A stretch of 64,000 nucleotides of DNA from Paenibacillus sp. D2_2 (GCF_031199965.1 NZ_CP133605.1:4000501-4064500); one strand, 5' to 3'; positions 1-9,588 are shown, counted from the first letter of the stretch. The notes: generated by a model from the sequence alone, not told the origin. Made by a program: numbers and translations.

Positions 1-1142
1 CCGTGCATATTGCAATACAGTTCATCGTCTATCCACAATAAACTTTCATAACCGCCATCTGGACCTATAGGATTAACTGGATAGGTTTGAAGTAATTTAC
101 AATCCAAGTCAAACTTCCTTATTATCGCATCATCAAAATAACACACCCAATAAGCACCATCTTTTTTAACGATGCACTCTGCCGCATTGCTTCCTATATC
201 AGTTTCTTTAATTAACTCGATATTAGGTAATGAATATTCAATAATTCTACTTATTCTCGGATTTCCTCCATCGTTTATATTGTAGGCAGTTACATAGAGC
301 TTACTATCGATTATAGTGCAATCTCCAAATGACATAAACTTATCTTGTGGGTCTGTGGCGGTATAAGCGTCCAATTTTTCTGATACAAAATGCCCCTTCA
401 TATCATATACAGATATAATGTTTTTTAATGTGAAATTTTCGTCTCTGTCAGTAACTACGTAAATGTACGTTCCGTCCGTGGTGACGCCCTGCCACGCCCT
501 ATATTTTTTATGTGATGGGAACGATGAAATTGATGGTAGTGCATTTACGGTATCCACCAACTGCGCAGTAACGGTTCTGATTGCATCTGCATTATCTTCA
601 ATGGCTTGCTTATCCTCTGGGCTCATCAATCCGCTTGTTGTATCCGTTGCAACAGGTATCGGGTCACTCCCCCCGGTAAGGTGAGTTGCAGCATGATCTC
701 CAGGGGCAGAATCACCCGTAACCGTCAAATGTACAGTCTTATCATTTGGATTCTGTGTAACCTTAATGCCGACATCACCCACAATTGTAAATTCATCTGT
801 AGTGTTATCAGCTTCCATGCCGTTGACTTTCGCAAATGCATTTTGATTCTTCTCAGCCCCACTCTCAATTCCTGTTAGCTTTGTATGCTCCGTTTGCGTC
901 AAGTGGGCAACCTGATCCGCTATATGGTTTATCAGCTCTGTAGCCGTACTACCCGGAGCCTTATTGTCCCATTCTGTCTTCTTAGCCTTGGTTACATGGA
1001 TATCCGCATTTGCTATATGGTTAGCTGCTACCGCATCCCCTGCATCCACCTCAGCCTGTACACGGTCAAATCCAATATTAATATTATTAAAGTCATCACT
1101 TATATGTTTACTTCCGACCAGGTTCGCGAACCGATTTGTCAT
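1..1142 (-). CDS. phage tail fibre protein (partial, runs off window)
   Basis: The minus strand is open from an ATG at 1142-1140 to base 1 with no stop, about 380 codons. A good ribosome site (AAAGGAGC) precedes the ATG and lies inside the upstream gene. The first ~150 residues look like a phage tail fibre, with short repeats such as HIANADIHVT and HLTQTEHTKLTGIESG. After ~210 residues the sequence becomes a run of beta-strand-like segments (YIYVVTDRDE, DGAYWVCYFDD) of the kind seen in beta-propellers. It is last in the visible tail module and is probably a host-binding fibre. The C-terminus is missing because the window ends, not because the gene is visibly broken. Confidence 0.75.
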   Translation of the reverse strand, partial: MTNRFANLVGSKHISDDFNNINIGFDRVQAEVDAGDAVAANHIANADIHVTKAKKTEWDNKAPGSTATELINHIADQVAHLTQTEHTKLTGIESGAEKNQNAFAKVNGMEADNTTDEFTIVGDVGIKVTQNPNDKTVHLTVTGDSAPGDHAATHLTGGSDPIPVATDTTSGLMSPEDKQAIEDNADAIRTVTAQLVDTVNALPSISSFPSHKKYRAWQGVTTDGTYIYVVTDRDENFTLKNIISVYDMKGHFVSEKLDAYTATDPQDKFMSFGDCTIIDSKLYVTAYNINDGGNPRISRIIEYSLPNIELIKETDIGSNAAECIVKKDGAYWVCYFDDAIIRKFDLDCKLLQTYPVNPIGPDGGYESLLWIDDELYCNMH

Positions 1143-1332
1143 GTACCTCAGCTCCTTTCTTAAGTTGTTGTAATCGCTGTTCGATCGCTTTCTTGACCCC
1201 TTTTAAAATCGCTTCTTCGTTGCCTGGATGGTACGGAGTCACAGCCATGATCACTGCGCATATCTCCGGTACCGGATTAAGAGGGTCAAGTTCAACTTTT
1301 ACGATTGGTTGTATCTGTGCCAAATTTATCAC
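1108..1332 (-). CDS. small phage tail-module protein, hypothetical
   Basis: This 74-residue protein lies directly upstream of the tail fibre gene and overlaps its start by 35 bases, as in tightly packed phage operons. It carries a hydrophobic N-terminal half (PEICAVIMAVTPYHPG) and a Lys/Glu-rich helical C-terminal half. The first possible start is a GTG at 1332, but the AGGCAGGTG sequence there is better placed for a TTG three codons later (1323). No family recognised. Its position suggests a small structural or chaperone-like tail protein, which is inference. Confidence 0.55.
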   Translation of the reverse strand: MINLAQIQPIVKVELDPLNPVPEICAVIMAVTPYHPGNEEAILKGVKKAIEQRLQQLKKGAEVHDKSVREPGRK

Positions 1333-1351
1333 CTGCCTAATATAAAGGTAA

Positions 1352-1409
1352 AACCTCCCTTTTTGTCGAAATAACGGTTGTCAGGCCGATTATTGATAGA
1401 AGGGAGGTT
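1352..1409. promoter_or_regulatory. inverted repeat between divergent phage genes
   Basis: A perfect 10-bp inverted repeat, AACCTCCCTT at 1352-1361 and AAGGGAGGTT at 1400-1409, separated by 38 bases. The right arm is the ribosome-binding site of the plus-strand gene at 1415, so pairing of the arms would hide that site. It could also be a protein-binding site between divergent genes. The function is inference. Confidence 0.35.
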
Positions 1410-1414
1410 ATAAA

Positions 1415-1834
1415 ATGATAGAAGAGTCAAAACTGTTAAATAGAGTTGATTTCCGTCAAGTTACAATTGAGCAATTAAATCATGTTCTTAATGTTGTAAC
1501 TGAAGGTGATGGTAAGAAAATCAACATCTTGTTTCTCACTAATTTCGGTTTAATTCAAGGCGAAATAACTGATCCTTTTAACGAGGCAGAAGACTATGAA
1601 CCCACATTCTTCCAATCTGTTATAAAAAGGACTATCGAGTTTCGAAGCGAAGCTATTGCTGAAGCAGAAGAAAACAATGCAGCTACTCGAGCAGTTAACG
1701 ATGGAGCCTACATTCCTCTTAAAAATGTAGTCATCAAGCATCATGGTAGTGCCGGGACTCTAAAAATACAAGAAATGATTCTTTTTACAGAACACATCGT
1801 TGGGATTTCTTTTTCAGATTCTTCTCTAGAATAA
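1415..1834 (+). CDS. hypothetical protein, opposite strand inside phage tail module
   Basis: A 139-residue acidic protein on the plus strand within an otherwise minus-strand phage module. The start is supported by AAGGGAGG seven bases before the ATG. It has a mixed alpha/beta pattern (KINILFLTNFGLIQGEI near residues 34-50) with a Glu/Ala-rich stretch near 78-92. No signal peptide or membrane segment, and no family recognised. Its 3' end overlaps the convergent small gene at 1785-2006 by 50 bases. Independent orientation is typical of accessory 'moron' genes carried by prophages, but no function can be assigned. Confidence 0.6.
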   Translation: MIEESKLLNRVDFRQVTIEQLNHVLNVVTEGDGKKINILFLTNFGLIQGEITDPFNEAEDYEPTFFQSVIKRTIEFRSEAIAEAEENNAATRAVNDGAYIPLKNVVIKHHGSAGTLKIQEMILFTEHIVGISFSDSSLE

Positions 1835-2006
1835 ACTTGGTATTTTTAGAACAATCGCGACCTATCGATATAATTAGTTCATCACCTTTTAGCCGTTCCT
1901 CGTGAGCGGCTAATTCTTCTCTTACAATCTGGCGAATCCTATCTTCTAATGAAGTATCCCCTGTTACTCTTGTTACGGTTTCTTCACCATAAACTCTTCC
2001 TTTCAT
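1785..2006 (-). CDS. small hypothetical phage protein
   Basis: A 73-residue protein with a charged helical core (LEDRIRQIVREELAAHEERL) and a basic C-terminus. The sequence GGTGAAGGAAG lies just before the ATG. The last 50 bases overlap tail to tail with the plus-strand gene ending at 1834. No family recognised. The short amphipathic helix could mediate oligomerisation. Confidence 0.45.
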   Translation of the reverse strand: MKGRVYGEETVTRVTGDTSLEDRIRQIVREELAAHEERLKGDELIISIGRDCSKNTKFILEKNLKKKSQRCVL

Positions 2007-2027
2007 CTTCCTTCACCCTTTCCAGGC

Positions 2028-2058
2028 ATAATAAAAGGCCCCTCCGTTGGAGAGACCT
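2028..2058 (-). terminator. rho-independent terminator after the Pmp3-like gene
   Basis: On the minus strand a 10-bp stem (AGGTCTCTCC paired with GGAGGGGCCT, three G-U pairs) with a 3-base loop is followed by TTTTATTAT. It lies just below the stop of the gene at 2075-2275. Confidence 0.7.
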
Positions 2059-2074
2059 CTTAATGAACTATTTA

Positions 2075-2275
2075 TTAATATCTTCCTTGCTGCATTGCTC
2101 GAATTAATTCTTTATTACGCTTATCTGCTTTGTGGCTATTTACCACTAAAAACGCATGTACGACACCAGGGATGTAGCCAAAAATACAAAGTAGAATGTT
2201 TAATAAAAACGAGCCTGGTTTACCGCAAAACAAAACTGCGAGTGGAGGTAACAAAAAACAAAGAAAATAGAGCAT
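2075..2275 (-). CDS. YqaE/Pmp3 family small membrane protein
   Basis: The 66-residue protein has two hydrophobic segments (about residues 1-17 and 23-46) around a CGKPGSFLLNILLCIFGYIPG core, the hallmark of the Pmp3/UPF0057 proteolipid family. Family members are tiny membrane proteins linked to membrane potential and salt or cold stress in fungi and plants; bacterial roles are poorly defined. The charged C-terminal tail is short. Here it is embedded in the prophage tail module and followed by a terminator, so it may be prophage cargo. Confidence 0.75.
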   Translation of the reverse strand: MLYFLCFLLPPLAVLFCGKPGSFLLNILLCIFGYIPGVVHAFLVVNSHKADKRNKELIRAMQQGRY

Positions 2276-2343
2276 TTACGCACACCCCTAATAACTGGTT
2301 TAATTGGGTATATAGTACCATGTTTTAGTAGAAAGGTTAATAG

Positions 2344-2874
2344 TTATTTATCAAGTGCATCAAGCTCGGCATTGATTTTGTTCAGCTTTTCAGTCTTCTC
2401 GGAGATTTGTTGATTTATATCATCCAGCGCTTGTTGAAACACGGTCTGTTCCATTCCTGGTGCCGCTTCAGCCAATTTAATCTTTTTCTGCTTCTGTAGT
2501 TCGCCTAGTTCAGATTCTAAGGTAGATTTATCTGTAAGAAGAAATGTCTTTTTTACATCGACCTTCTCACTTTGATCGCCTGTAATGACTGATTGCTCGC
2601 TCGTGATGATGTTAATCACCTTCTTTTTATTATCAACGTCCAATTTACCGCCCATTGCATCGCTCAGAGCTCTTACTGGAGCATTAGTTTTTCCGTCAAT
2701 GACAGCACCATTGTCCGACAATTCTTTACCATTAACGATTACTGTATATTCTCCGCTTACCTTTTGGCCAACAAGGCTTTTCACCTGAGCCGCTAAAGCG
2801 CTTCCTGACGTCATTAACATTGCCCCAATAACAACACCGCTCAACAAATATCCCCATTTCTTCAAGTCTATCAT
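2344..2874 (-). CDS. stalk-domain (copper amine oxidase N-terminal-like) secreted protein
   Basis: Residues 1-29 form a signal peptide (LLSGVVIGAMLMTSGSALAA). Residues ~38-92 match the short repeat annotated as copper amine oxidase N-terminal or stalk domain (VIVNGKELSDNGAVIDGK, then APVRALSDAMGGKL). Residues ~112-176 are Lys/Glu/Leu rich and predicted coiled coil. The family is common in Paenibacillus surface proteins and in their prophages. The gene follows the large tail protein with a 31-base gap, consistent with phage cargo. It has no enzymatic domain despite the family name. The role is unknown. Confidence 0.75.
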   Translation of the reverse strand: MIDLKKWGYLLSGVVIGAMLMTSGSALAAQVKSLVGQKVSGEYTVIVNGKELSDNGAVIDGKTNAPVRALSDAMGGKLDVDNKKKVINIITSEQSVITGDQSEKVDVKKTFLLTDKSTLESELGELQKQKKIKLAEAAPGMEQTVFQQALDDINQQISEKTEKLNKINAELDALDK

Positions 2875-2905
2875 CCTCCGTTGGTATATTTATCCTTATG
2901 ATACC

Positions 2906-4912
2906 TTACGGAGTAGATGTCGTAAAGGTTCCACCCCAATTCTGGTTCTGACTGTTACCATGATTGTGTGTACCAATATTGACGGTATGAGTATGGTTAG
3001 ATATTAGCGATCTTATTGAATTCAATTCAGCCTGTAATCCGCTGATACTAGAAATGCTTAACCCACTAACTGCTGTTCCGTTTGTGAATTGGATTGACCC
3101 TTGTAGGTAAGTTATCCCTCCAGAGTTAGTTCCGACACGTAAATCTCTATTACCGATAACAGCTAACTCACTTGAACTAGAATAAATCAATCCCATTGAT
3201 TGACCACTAGAATTATAATAGGTATGACCAGATATGCCAGCTACTTGGTTTGTACCAAGTGCAACACGAACACGATTACCAGAGTCGTAGAATTTGAATC
3301 CATCAGGATCTAACTCAATGCGATCTCCAGATGTTGCTGTCCTGATCCGTCCTCCCAGAATATCAGCACCAGTTATATTGGTCCCGTTGATTTGTCCGCC
3401 AGTGATTACAGATGCCGATATAGTGCCACTAAACTCGGCCCCTACAGCGATCATATGACCGGCGTTGTTGACTGAAAACGCACTACCGATCTGGATACTT
3501 CCCCCGATAATCATACCGCCTTCAACCGTGCCAGTGAATCTACCGTCAACACCTTCCAGCGTTCCAGCAAATTTAAGCTTCTTGGCCCGAGCATCAAGGT
3601 ATAGGACAGATTGATTTTCAACCTTCCAGTCCATCACATCGGAGTTAAGTTGCAAACGGCTCAGGTGGTCTTCTCGCTCGACCACGATCCCCTCGGTGCG
3701 ACTGTGGGTAATGCCGTAATAGGACTTGTCAAACTTGACGCTACCCTGGTTCAGTCGGTTGACCTGCTGCGTCAGGCTACCTTCCAGCTGAAACTCTGAC
3801 TGCTGTTCTGACTGTGACGGCGCTTCGATCTTATGTGTAAGGCCACCCTTAAAGCTGTACGTCTGTCGTAGGATGAATGACGTATACCGCATAATACCAT
3901 CCCATGGAATATTCATTTCTTGCCATGGGATATTGGTATCAATCCAGCTGCCGCCTTCACGCTGCTCAAAGCCGATCACGTCACCCTGGTCAAGGTGAGG
4001 ATAACCGCGGGAGTCCATCGTCAGCGGCAAGTACGTTAAGCCATTCAGGGCGACGTACATCGCGTTAACTTCTGCCTGTGTCATAAACGGATTCTCTACA
4101 TACAGGGTATGATTTTCATCCCCGGATCCTGCCTCGTAGATTAATCCGTCCTCAGTGTTGTACGTGACGACGATCCGCGTAAAAGTCTTAACCGGGTTGG
4201 TCTGCTTAACCCTGATGTAATCAGCCGTGGTCATCTCGTATACCGCTGGAGCTCCGGCAGAAAAACGCTTGAACCTCATGACGCCATCCTTGCCCATAAA
4301 GATGCTAGCACTGTTAGCCCCTGCAATATAAGCCAGCACCTGCCGGCAAGTGTACCCTGCTGGACCCGCTTGAATCTGATAAGCTGGATTGATCACAACA
4401 CTGCTATCATACGTAAATCCAAGTCGGTTACATATCTCGTCGAATACAGCCTTTTGTGTAGTTGGATATGAGAGCTGAGAAATATATGGCACATCTGCCG
4501 TGATCAACTTGTCATAACAGGTGTACGTCCAGACATTGTTGATCTTTTCTCTGGTGTCGATATAAAACTCACCCAAGGGCAACCATTCAGTCGCACCAGC
4601 AACCCAAGGTATATTCATAGATTCCCAGGGATACTCTGCGTCCATCCAGCTCATGCCTTCAAGAGATAGTGATAGGTGTGGCACTACCTTGGCATTAGCT
4701 CTGATTGGGTCTGGAAGGCGTAAATTAATCGTCAGAATAGAAGGTATGGCCGTGCCTATCTCAAGTTCTTCTCCACCAGCCATTACATTCTCGATGCTGA
4801 AATCTATAATCTGAGCACTTGTGTACTCCGTTCCGTCGATCACAGCTTTAACGATAAACTGCCGGTCATGCCGTTTTATATAATCCGCAAATATTGGGCT
4901 TATTGGATACAT
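2906..4912 (-). CDS. phage tail protein (tail-associated, fibre-like C-terminus)
   Basis: The 668-residue protein lies between the distal tail protein and accessory genes, the usual place of the tail-associated endopeptidase or receptor-binding protein. Residues 1-360 resemble the tail hub fold of Siphoviridae minor structural proteins (AEYPWESMNIPWV and SWIDTNIPWQEMNIPW occur as internal repeats). Residues ~440-600 are Gly-rich short strands (GTVEGGMIIGGSIQIG, GGQINGTNITGADILGG) like a trimeric beta-helix. The end carries a His-x-His cluster (SNHTHTVNIGTHNHG), which binds metal in several phage fibre tips. No peptidase motif is evident to me. Confidence 0.8.
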   Translation of the reverse strand: MYPISPIFADYIKRHDRQFIVKAVIDGTEYTSAQIIDFSIENVMAGGEELEIGTAIPSILTINLRLPDPIRANAKVVPHLSLSLEGMSWMDAEYPWESMNIPWVAGATEWLPLGEFYIDTREKINNVWTYTCYDKLITADVPYISQLSYPTTQKAVFDEICNRLGFTYDSSVVINPAYQIQAGPAGYTCRQVLAYIAGANSASIFMGKDGVMRFKRFSAGAPAVYEMTTADYIRVKQTNPVKTFTRIVVTYNTEDGLIYEAGSGDENHTLYVENPFMTQAEVNAMYVALNGLTYLPLTMDSRGYPHLDQGDVIGFEQREGGSWIDTNIPWQEMNIPWDGIMRYTSFILRQTYSFKGGLTHKIEAPSQSEQQSEFQLEGSLTQQVNRLNQGSVKFDKSYYGITHSRTEGIVVEREDHLSRLQLNSDVMDWKVENQSVLYLDARAKKLKFAGTLEGVDGRFTGTVEGGMIIGGSIQIGSAFSVNNAGHMIAVGAEFSGTISASVITGGQINGTNITGADILGGRIRTATSGDRIELDPDGFKFYDSGNRVRVALGTNQVAGISGHTYYNSSGQSMGLIYSSSSELAVIGNRDLRVGTNSGGITYLQGSIQFTNGTAVSGLSISSISGLQAELNSIRSLISNHTHTVNIGTHNHGNSQNQNWGGTFTTSTP

Positions 4913-4916
4913 AGCA

Positions 4917-5273
4917 TCACTTCTCCGTCAGGGTTACTTTCAACCCATTCCACATAATCTCGGTACCCTGAGCAACTGCAAACGGAGCAGGTCGATTACC
5001 GACATAAAAAGTCTTAGTTTCATACTTACCAGTCATGGGATCGGGATAGGTTACAGGGAAAAACACATCTTCCATAGACCGTAAAATAGAAGATATTCTA
5101 TCCCATTTGAGCGGTCCCCAGGCCATTTCAATCTGACGCTTGACTGCTATCCTATCCCGGTTAAGTGTTCCGTCAGCCGTCCGCACTGTGCTCTCACCGT
5201 CATCTAGGTCCATTGTGGTAACCTGAAAAGATGACGGATATTCGGCAATCTCTTGACTATTTATTTTAAGCAT
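4917..5273 (-). CDS. phage distal tail-type protein (DUF6711-like)
   Basis: A 118-residue protein placed between tape measure and tail protein genes with gaps of 9 and 4 bases. Features such as LNRDRIAVKRQIEMAWGPL and VFFPVTYPDPMTGKYETKTFYVG resemble the short distal-tail or baseplate adaptor proteins of Gram-positive siphophages. The family assignment is from memory of motif and position, not a search. It probably forms the ring joining the tail tube to the tip. Confidence 0.65.
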   Translation of the reverse strand: MLKINSQEIAEYPSSFQVTTMDLDDGESTVRTADGTLNRDRIAVKRQIEMAWGPLKWDRISSILRSMEDVFFPVTYPDPMTGKYETKTFYVGNRPAPFAVAQGTEIMWNGLKVTLTEK

Positions 5274-5282
5274 CTATACCTC

Positions 5283-5990
5283 CTATCTAGCGAACAACGG
5301 ACCGCCCATTTGACGCTCCGCTTTACCTATAGCTCGTCCGGCCACTCGGCCGAACTCTGTTTCGCCTATAGTCAATCCCATCTCTTTGGCTTCAATCCTT
5401 CGCAAAATATCAATCATGGTCATAAATGCCTCAATCATAGGCTGGTCTTTCGCACCCAGCATTGCTTCTAGTTTGGACAGAGGGCTGATAACTTCCGGAT
5501 CCGCAGAGGCTCCTTTGTTGTCCCCAACCATTGCCAATGTAGGTCCATAGGCAAGACCACCTTTAGCGAGCTTAGGAATTTTCGGAATGTTGAACCCGAT
5601 CGAGCCCACATCAGGAACGCCAGGAATCTTACCTACCCAGTCCGGTACGTCTATATTGATCTTGTTAAGCTGAGCTATCAAGAAATTGATCGCATCTATG
5701 ATGATATTTACCGCGCCTTTGAGGATACCGACAATCCCGTCCCAGATTCCGGAAAAGACAGTCTTTATCCCTTCCCAGGCCCGTGTCCAATCTCCGGTGA
5801 AAACGCCAGCTATAAAGTCCATGAGTCCGCCAAGGGCCTTGATAATCCCTTTCGTGAAATCCACAACGGCGCCTATCGCAGTGATAAGGATGCCGCCAAG
5901 GAAGGAAAATACCTCTGAAAATGTAGGACCAAGCGTTTTAACCAGGTAGTTGACGATCGGTAGAATAAACTTGTTGAAAATATCTAGTGT
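5283..5990 (-). pseudogene. phage tail tape measure protein, C-terminal fragment
   Basis: The frame is open from about 6026 down to the stop at 5283, but phage-like sequence begins only at ~5990, where it abuts a GH130 gene. The residue string (STLDIFNKFILPIVNY, TKGIIKALGGLMDFIAGVF, TRAWEGIKTVFSGIWDGI) and the closing Gly-rich segment before a C-terminal helix are typical of the C-terminus of tape measure proteins. Intact tape measures are usually 700-1500 residues, so most of the gene is absent. Internal GTG codons such as 5864 are unlikely real starts. The upstream phage genes are also missing, so the remnant prophage cannot make particles. Confidence 0.75.
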
Positions 5991-6232
5991 GGAAATCCCA
6001 GCATATCCGGTGTAATAATCGGCTCATCCTGGACATGCTCAAAGTGAACCCCATCCTCGCTTACCAGAAGCCCAAGATAGCATTTAAACGGATATAAGTT
6101 TCCCGCCGTACGCTCAATCATATAAAATTTACCTTCATCATAAATAACTGCCGGATTAAACACGGTAATCCTTCTCCAGTTATATTTGCCTGGCACGACA
6201 ATTGGATTGGCTTGATGCCTAACCATTCTCAT
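5984..6232 (-). pseudogene. GH130 beta-mannoside/oligosaccharide phosphorylase, N-terminal fragment
   Basis: The ATG at 6232 has a strong ribosome site (GGAGGGG). The first 80 codons match the start of GH130 phosphorylases, including NPAVIYDEGKFYMIER and DEPIITPDMLGFPH. Intact family members exceed 300 residues and continue after GFPH with a glycine-rich segment, but here TAG follows at once because phage DNA begins. The gene sits 15 bases below the GH116 stop, so it was the second gene of a glycoside-degradation operon. The remaining product cannot form the five-bladed propeller and is almost certainly inactive. Confidence 0.8.
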
Positions 6233-6247
6233 GATTTCCCCTCCAGT

Positions 6248-8717
6248 TCATTCCTTGACGATTGATATAATACGACTTCCGTTTACTTGAACTTCCCTCA
6301 ACTCGCCATACAGCACCTCAATGTCCCATTCCACTTCTCCTGTTTGTGCATTAATTTGCTGCTTGTAAATGCCCCATGCGGTTCCTGTACTCCAGAAGCA
6401 TGAGTAATGATCTGCAAATAGCTTTGGCGCAAAAGCCATCGTGTGATTGACCATATCGTAGGAGAAGCCGCTTAAAGCCGTTAACACAGCCCAGCTTGAC
6501 ATCGATCTTGCATAATGATGACCACATTCCATTTCGTTCCACGGATTGCGATGAAATCCCTCGAAGCGTTCTCGTACCGCTTTTACCACCGTCAGACCTT
6601 CCTGTACATAGCTTTCATAAATCAAATGAGCAGCTACTTGATATTCAATTCCCGTCCATACCTCATCCGAATAGACGAACGGCAGCTTGGGCTGGCCTCC
6701 ATGCGGCCATGAGCACAGCAATAAGCCCTTCTCCTCATTTAATGCAAAGGTGCGCTGTACATTCGAATGATTCGTAAAATTCGTCAAAAAGTTATATTTA
6801 TAAATCGAATAAACGGCCTGCTTCACATGTTCTTCCGACAACACATAGCCTAGTCCCACTACATGCGCCATTAACTGACCGAACAATTGATCAGATAAGC
6901 AGCCTGTTCCGTATTGATAGCGATAGTCGTTAATGTCCTCAAGCTGCTGGATATAGTACTCGCCTCCCCAGAGCATTTCATCCATTCTCGTACTTCCTTG
7001 CTCGAAGGCAAGTCGATACTTCTCGGTGTGACTGTCATCTCCCAGATAATCAGCCATTTCAATACCAGCTTTAAGAGCGGCGTAGAACATAGAGTTAGTT
7101 AGCGAATTGGGTCCTTGAAACTCGATATCATACGTATTATGCTGCTCGGCATCCAGCACATAATCACCATCCAAATCCCAATAAGCAAAAGCAAAATCAA
7201 GCGCTCGACTGGCCTGCTCCCACACCTCTTGTAGAAACTCATCATCACCGCTCAGCTTCCATTCCCGATACAACCTAATGATTGTGCCCATCTGACCATC
7301 CGCCGCTGGGATCATATCCCACCTTTTGCCGCCAAACACCCGATTGGTGCGAAAAGCCATGCAGCCTTCCTCATCGGTTTCGAGCAAAAACTCTACCCTA
7401 CGCATCGTGCGCTCCAGTTCAGGGAAAAGAAAAGCTAGCGTTTGCGCATAATTCCATACATGGGTACAGGTGCCTTCGCAGCTGCCAACATGGTCCATGC
7501 CACCTTCCCATCCTAGCAGTGTTCCGTCCTCAATGCGAAAGCAGGTCGTGCTGCGCAATACGGTAATATTGCTTGCCAGCGCATCAATCACATAGGAAGG
7601 CAACGTACTGCCGAACATTGCATGGTGAAAGTCTCGCGATAGCTTCTCTTCTCGGCAGCTCGGTCAGCAAATAGCTTCCTGCATGCCAAGCATCTTTAAA
7701 TAAGGTAGCATAATAGTTTTTTACGATCCCATGCCCATCTTGATCGGGAATCGTAATTCCCCCTACCCAGCCCTTAGGCCGATTGGGAAAATGCCAAGCG
7801 AGCACAAACTCAAACACCTTGTCTTCACCAGGATTCAATACATGGTGGATCCCTATCGAGCCAATCCTCAATTTGTCCTTCTGAGAACTGCTCCCTCTAA
7901 TCCCCTCCGCTTCTGAATGCATTTCTAAATGTCCATCTGTGCAGAAATCGTCCCAAAAGTCATGAATACTATCATTCCAATACCCATCGAGCCACTCTTC
8001 CTTAACCGTTACATTCAAATCTGTCGTTAAGAGCGCCATGCTTCCAAAATGCAAATGATCTGACTCAAGCTGAGGGGAATCAAAGAACAAGCCTCTTAGC
8101 TCTGGCTGCTCCAGATATCGATTCCGGACCTGCTCTTTGACTCTCACATATCCAGTGTTATCAATCTTCTCAAGACCTACCACATTAGCTATAGATCCAG
8201 CAATCGTGACATCTACTGCGGAAGAAGCTTTGTTACGGACTCTATAACGAAGGACAGCGCCTGGGATACCCGAATCATCCGCATTTAACGGAATGAATGG
8301 AGTGAATGCCTCCAAAGTAACTTCCACCGGAACGCCGCTATCTTTCAACGTAACAGACACGAAAGGATACTCTCCACACAGTTCAGATTCAGCAAATCGA
8401 GGCAATCCCGCAATCTCGGGAGAATAAAATCCACATGGCCCCGCAAAGGATCCCTCCAGCTTGGATTCCAGCACTTTAGCGACATAGGGCTCTCCTGGTG
8501 CTTGCGCACGAATCGCAAAAAATGTATACGGCAGTTTGTTACCTTTGCCCTGACTATTGAAAATTTCCCAATCGCATAATTGTCCACGTGATCCAACCGA
8601 AACATTGCCTGTTCCGATTCCACCAAGCAGAAACTTGGCCTGGGTCGCTTGACCTGGATAGGTTCGCTGCTTCTTTCTTTCGAGCAACTCTTCCTCCAAG
8701 TATGAATAATGCTTCAT
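6248..8717 (-). CDS. GH116 family beta-glucosidase (glucosylceramidase-like), frame disrupted
   Basis: Two overlapping frames together encode ~822 residues of a GH116/DUF608 enzyme. The N-terminal beta-sandwich (from 8717; ribosome site GGAGAAGGAGG) runs to ELPRREA, and the catalytic (alpha/alpha)6 barrel continues in another frame from LSRDFHHAMFGSTLP. The switch is near 7636-7650 and is a net +1 or -2. Catalytic-domain landmarks are CTHVWNYAQTLA, NTYDIEFQGPNS (its Glu is the likely nucleophile) and YSDEVWTGIEYQ (its Asp is the likely acid/base), by analogy with TxGH116 and GBA2. There is no signal peptide, so it is cytoplasmic. It heads an operon with the truncated GH130 gene. The break resembles the many other indels in this window. 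Confidence 0.85.
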
Positions 8718-8851
8718 CGCCTAGCCTCCTTCTCCAACTGCTATATTTGTGAAATTCACACCAAGATTAGCATCGCTCGAATGAAAGACGAAAGTCCTTA
8801 TTATGCTTATGGAGGTTCTTATTCTTCAAATCCTGAGGACCACAAACAAAA

Positions 8852-8900
8852 AAGCTGAATGATCCCCCTATCCGGCAACGAATAAGTCGTCATTCAGCTT
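8852..8900 (-). terminator. terminator of the cotJ operon
   Basis: AAGCTGAATGA at 8852-8862 pairs perfectly with TCATTCAGCTT at 8890-8900. On the minus strand the stem is followed by TTTTTTGTTTG. It lies 33 bases below the cotJC stop. Confidence 0.75.
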
Positions 8901-8932
8901 GCGCTATATAAATTTTCTTAATAACTATCTAC

Positions 8933-9501
8933 CTAGTACACTCTCTTCTTTCCTTGCTCATCCTTTAGGATCTCTACCGCCTCGCGGAAGCGCAGTGAGT
9001 GGATAATCTCACGCTCACGCAGGAACTTCAGGCTGTCTTGTAGATCCACGTCATCAGTCATATCGATCAGCCATTGATATGTAGCCCTTGCCTTCTCCTC
9101 CGCGGCTATATCCTCATACAGGTCAGCGATTGGATCGCCTTTCGCCTGAATGTAGGCGGCCGTGAACGGCACGCCCGAAGCATTTTCATAGAAGAGCGCG
9201 CTATCATGGGCAACATAATGAGGTGCCAACCCGCAAGCTCGGAGCTCCTCCACAGTAGCATCCTTCGTGAGCTTGAATACCATAGTAGCAATCATCTCAA
9301 GATGGGCGAATTCCTCGGTGGAGATATCTGTAAGCAGCCCAATAACTTATCCGGAATTGAATACCTCTGGTTCATATAACGCAGCGCAGCAGCCAATTCC
9401 CCATCGGCCCCACCATACTGCTCCAGCAGCAGCTTCGCCATTCCGATATCGCATTTACCTACGCGAACCGGGTATTGCAGCTTCTTCTCGTATACCCACA
9501 T
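8933..9501 (-). CDS. cotJC: spore coat protein CotJC (manganese-catalase-like), frameshift
   Basis: The N-terminus (MWVYEKKLQYPVRV, YGGADGELAAALRYMNQRY) and the remainder (EEFAHLEMIATMVFKLTKDAT) match CotJC, a di-manganese catalase-fold coat component. The two parts are in different frames around 9337; restoring one C in the GGGC run rejoins them and gives 189 residues, the length I recall for CotJC. The ferritin-like metal ligands (E and ExxH in EEFAHLEM; EREIIHSLRF) are intact. It is the last gene of cotJABC, 87 bases below cotJB and followed by a terminator. Expression in the mother cell is expected from the family. Confidence 0.9.
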
Positions 9502-9588
9502 GTTCTCCGCTTTACCTCCTTCTGCTCATTTTAAGAGCATGTTCAAAAAAGGACGAATTACTGCATTGAAGTAGCTATCAAGGCAGGT

